Below, piece by piece: positions 15,643 to 17,685 of a stretch of DNA of 17,685 nucleotides. The DNA is from Clostridiales bacterium (GTDB lineage: Bacteria; Bacillota; Clostridia; Lachnospirales; Cellulosilyticaceae), in NCBI GenBank assembly GCA_019418225.1, contig DYCF01000053.1, positions 10,416-28,100 on the forward strand, read 5' to 3'. The translations under genes were made by a program, and so were the position numbers. Position 1 is the first letter of the stretch. Every line of letters starts with the position of its first letter. Below the pieces are notes generated by a model that did no database searches, was not told the DNA's origin, and worked only from the letters and a program-made list of their open reading frames with translations.

Positions 15643-15674
15643 CTTGACTTAAAGTGAACTCCAAGATGTAGTAT
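15643..15674 (+). promoter_or_regulatory. MerR-type promoter of the hydrolase-reductase operon
   Basis: TTGACT (15644-15649) and TAGTAT (15669-15674) are separated by 19 bases, the long spacer typical of MerR-regulated promoters. Between them lies the dyad CTTAAAGT-GA-ACTCCAAG (15648-15665), whose arms match at six of eight positions around an AGT/ACT core. It resembles operators of the AdhR/NmlR-like MerR proteins that respond to aldehydes and other electrophiles. Confidence 0.65.
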
Positions 15675-15732
15675 ATAAAATGTCAATGAAGTAGATATAT
15701 TAAAAATGATATTAAATAAGGAGGGCATTAAT

Positions 15733-16683
15733 ATGGGAACAGGTTATATTGCCAAGTTAAGCGAAAAGGTAAGTAGAGAGCAGGTGTCTTATAAAAATCG
15801 TTATGGCTTAACAATTGCTGGAGATTTATATACTTCAAAAGAGATTGATAAGGCGCATAAACATCCTGCGATTATTGTGGGTGCACCATATGGCGGTGTT
15901 AAGGAGCAAGGGCCATGTGTTTATGCCAATGAATTAGCACAAAGAGGATTTGTTGTACTAACTTTTGATCAAAGCTTCATGGGAGAATCTAATGGGGAGC
16001 CAAGACATGTATCGTCTCCTGATATTTTCTCTGAAAACTTTAGTGCAGCTGTTGATTATCTCGGGTTACAAAAATTTGTGGATAGAGGAAAAATAGGTGT
16101 GATTGGCATCTGTGGTTCGGGCGGATTTTCATTAAGTGCAGCACAGGTTGATACTAGAATCAAAGCTGTTGCAACTTGCAGTATGTATGACATGAGTGCT
16201 GCCGTAAGGGATTCTATGGATAAAGAAGCACGTCAGGCTGCCAAAGAAAAAATGTCTTTACAAAGATGGGTTGATGCTGAAAATGGCTATCCAGAATATA
16301 TCCCATACTTCCCAGAAACACCATTAGAAAGCGTGCCAGAAGAATTAGATCCAATTACTGCTGAATGGTTCCGCTTTTATGCAGTTAAAAGAGGCCATCA
16401 TCCAAATGCCAGAGGCGGATTTACAACAACAAGTGATATGGCGTTATTAAATTATAGTTTATTAAGTCATATTGATGAAATTTCGCCACGTCCAATCTTA
16501 TTTGTAGTGGGGGATAGAGCACATTCTAAGTTCTTCAGTGAAGATGCCTATGCTGTAGCAAATGAGCCAAAGGAACTCTATGTGGTGGATGATGCAGAGC
16601 ATATTGACTTATATGATAAGACGGATAGAATTCCTTTTGATAAATTAGAATCTTTCTTTAAAGGCGCATTTAACCAAGTATAA
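15733..16683 (+). CDS. Alpha/beta-hydrolase (dienelactone hydrolase/YcjY-like)
   Basis: A 316-residue alpha/beta-hydrolase. The core strand HPAIIVGAPYGGVKEQ supplies the oxyanion region. The nucleophile elbow reads GVIGICGSGGF with Cys127 and Ser129. Likely partner residues are Asp261 (VVGDRAHS) and His290 (DDAEHIDLYD). There is no signal peptide, so it is a cytoplasmic esterase- or hydrolase-type enzyme of unknown substrate. I chose ATG 15733, which has AAGGAGGG (15718-15725) seven bases upstream; an in-frame ATG at 15706 precedes this site and would add nine residues containing it. The aldo/keto reductase gene begins 55 bases after its stop with no terminator between, so the two probably form an operon under the MerR-type promoter, perhaps for detoxification of carbonyl compounds. 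Confidence 0.88.
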   Translation: MGTGYIAKLSEKVSREQVSYKNRYGLTIAGDLYTSKEIDKAHKHPAIIVGAPYGGVKEQGPCVYANELAQRGFVVLTFDQSFMGESNGEPRHVSSPDIFSENFSAAVDYLGLQKFVDRGKIGVIGICGSGGFSLSAAQVDTRIKAVATCSMYDMSAAVRDSMDKEARQAAKEKMSLQRWVDAENGYPEYIPYFPETPLESVPEELDPITAEWFRFYAVKRGHHPNARGGFTTTSDMALLNYSLLSHIDEISPRPILFVVGDRAHSKFFSEDAYAVANEPKELYVVDDAEHIDLYDKTDRIPFDKLESFFKGAFNQV

Positions 16684-16738
16684 GCAGTCAAGTGTTGAGG
16701 AAAGAAGAGGATATTAAAATATCACGGAGGTATATATT

Positions 16739-17599
16739 ATGGAATTTGTAACATTAAATAATGGTGTAAAGATGCCAAAAGAAGGATTCGGTGTATTTCA
16801 GGTGCCAGATCCATTACAGTGTGAGCAGGCAGTATTAGATGCGATTTCTGTAGGATATCGATTGATTGATACGGCAGCAGCCTATATGAATGAAGCAGCA
16901 GTTGGTACAGCTTTGAAAAAAGCAATGATGTCTGGTGTGACACGAGAGGAACTTTTCATTACGACAAAGCTCTGGGTACAGGATGCAAGTTATGAAGGGG
17001 CAAAGGTAGCAATTGAAACGTCGCTTTCTAAGCTTCAGTTAGAATATATTGATTTATATCTGATACATCAACCTATGGGAGATTACTATGGGGCTTATCG
17101 TGCTATGGAAGAAGCATACAAAGCTGGTAAGATTAAAGCTATAGGAGTATGTAATTTCTATCCACATGTTCTAGCAGATTTTTGTGAAACAGTGGAAGTA
17201 ACCCCAGCAGTAAATCAAGTAGAACTGCATCCTTTCTTCCAGCAGGCAGAGGCAATTTCATTAATGAATGCGTATAAAGTTGTACCTGAAGCATGGGGAC
17301 CATTTGCAGAAGGGAAATATGGTATTTTTACAAATCCAGAGCTTGTTGCTATTGGTGAAAAATATGGCAAGAGTGCAGCACAGGTAGCACTTCGCTGGAA
17401 TGTACAACGCGGCGTTGTTGTGATTCCAAAATCTGTTCACAAAGAACGTATGGCAGAAAATATTGCTATTTGGGATTTTGAATTGACTCAAGATGAAATG
17501 GAGAAAATTGCAAAACTTGATATGGGCCATAGTGAAATTGTAGACCATAGTAATCCCGAGTTTATAAAAGCATTACACGGCATGCGAATTCATGATTAA
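16739..17599 (+). CDS. Aldo/keto reductase
   Basis: A 286-residue NAD(P)H-dependent aldo/keto reductase with a (beta/alpha)8 barrel, reducing aldehydes or ketones in the cytoplasm. The catalytic tetrad is complete: Asp44 and Tyr49 (IDTAAAYMNE), Lys77 (TTKLW) and His110 (LIHQP). The signature GVCNFYPHVL and the cofactor-binding VVVIPKSVHKERMAENI are present. Met50 replaces the usual Gly after the catalytic Tyr, which is not expected to affect catalysis. CGGAGG at 16725-16730 lies eight bases before the start. It is the second gene behind the MerR-type promoter. The pairing of reductase and hydrolase suggests a shared stress or detoxification role, which is inference. The coding sequence is complete; no clear terminator is visible before the window ends. 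Confidence 0.95.
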   Translation: MEFVTLNNGVKMPKEGFGVFQVPDPLQCEQAVLDAISVGYRLIDTAAAYMNEAAVGTALKKAMMSGVTREELFITTKLWVQDASYEGAKVAIETSLSKLQLEYIDLYLIHQPMGDYYGAYRAMEEAYKAGKIKAIGVCNFYPHVLADFCETVEVTPAVNQVELHPFFQQAEAISLMNAYKVVPEAWGPFAEGKYGIFTNPELVAIGEKYGKSAAQVALRWNVQRGVVVIPKSVHKERMAENIAIWDFELTQDEMEKIAKLDMGHSEIVDHSNPEFIKALHGMRIHD

Positions 17600-17639
17600 A
17601 AGTGAACTGTGATATAGGAGATATAAGGTATATATAGAT

Positions 17640-17685
17640 TTCACATTTATAAATTTTAGTTATTCATAGTTTTTAGCAATGTGAA
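17640..17685. repeat. Inverted repeat at the right window edge
   Basis: TTCACAT (17640-17646) is complementary to ATGTGAA (17679-17685), with an AT-rich 32-base interval. It lies 41 bases after the reductase stop and is cut by the window end, so it cannot be judged as a terminator or operator. Confidence 0.3.

Noticed and set aside
17592..17622. Second MerR-type operator after the reductase gene
   Set aside because: AAAGTGAACT matches the core at 15651-15660, but there is no symmetrical right arm and no -10 box at a 19-base spacing.

Overview
The window looks like a chromosomal segment of an AT-rich, low-GC Gram-positive anaerobe of the class Clostridia. A Lachnospirales-type organism (for example a Cellulosilyticum-like cellulolytic clostridium) is my best guess, not a proven assignment. 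The reasons are strong GGAGG-type ribosome binding sites, A/T-ending codons, DUF1292 and DUF1846 (UPF0371) proteins typical of Firmicutes, intrinsic terminators after most genes, and a carbohydrate-utilisation locus.

Layout. Bases 1-260 hold a non-coding tandem repeat with a period of about 103 bp, probably cut by the left window edge. guaB (647-2101) and guaA (2596-4137) follow. They are the two consecutive enzymes that turn IMP into GMP, each in its own unit, separated by about 490 bp of repeat-rich non-coding DNA. guaA ends in a very long perfect terminator hairpin, and part of it plus a second hairpin is duplicated 141 bp downstream. Next come a GNAT acetyltransferase (4614-5123), a nitroreductase-family gene broken by an in-frame TAA (5402-6058), and an ArsR-type repressor gene 11 bp behind it (6070-6429).

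Bases 6430-7107 lack a convincing protein gene. Within them, 6659-6998 can be folded into several nested helices, one apparent pseudoknot and a terminator. I regard this as a candidate independent structured RNA and the most interesting item in the window. It is followed by a serine beta-lactamase-like hydrolase (7108-8109), a DUF1292 protein (8239-8484) and an ABC-F ATPase (8661-10625). The ABC-F gene converges on a DUF1846 gene (12229-10757, minus strand) across a shared bidirectional terminator.

The right end is metabolic. An AraC-family regulator (minus strand, 12432-13358) diverges from a cytoplasmic GH31 alpha-glycosidase (13516-15540), with overlapping promoters between them. An alpha/beta-hydrolase (15733-16683) and an aldo/keto reductase (16739-17599) appear to form an operon behind a promoter with the 19-bp spacer and central dyad of MerR-regulated promoters. 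Its presumed regulator is not in the window. No phage, transposase, CRISPR-Cas or defence genes were seen.
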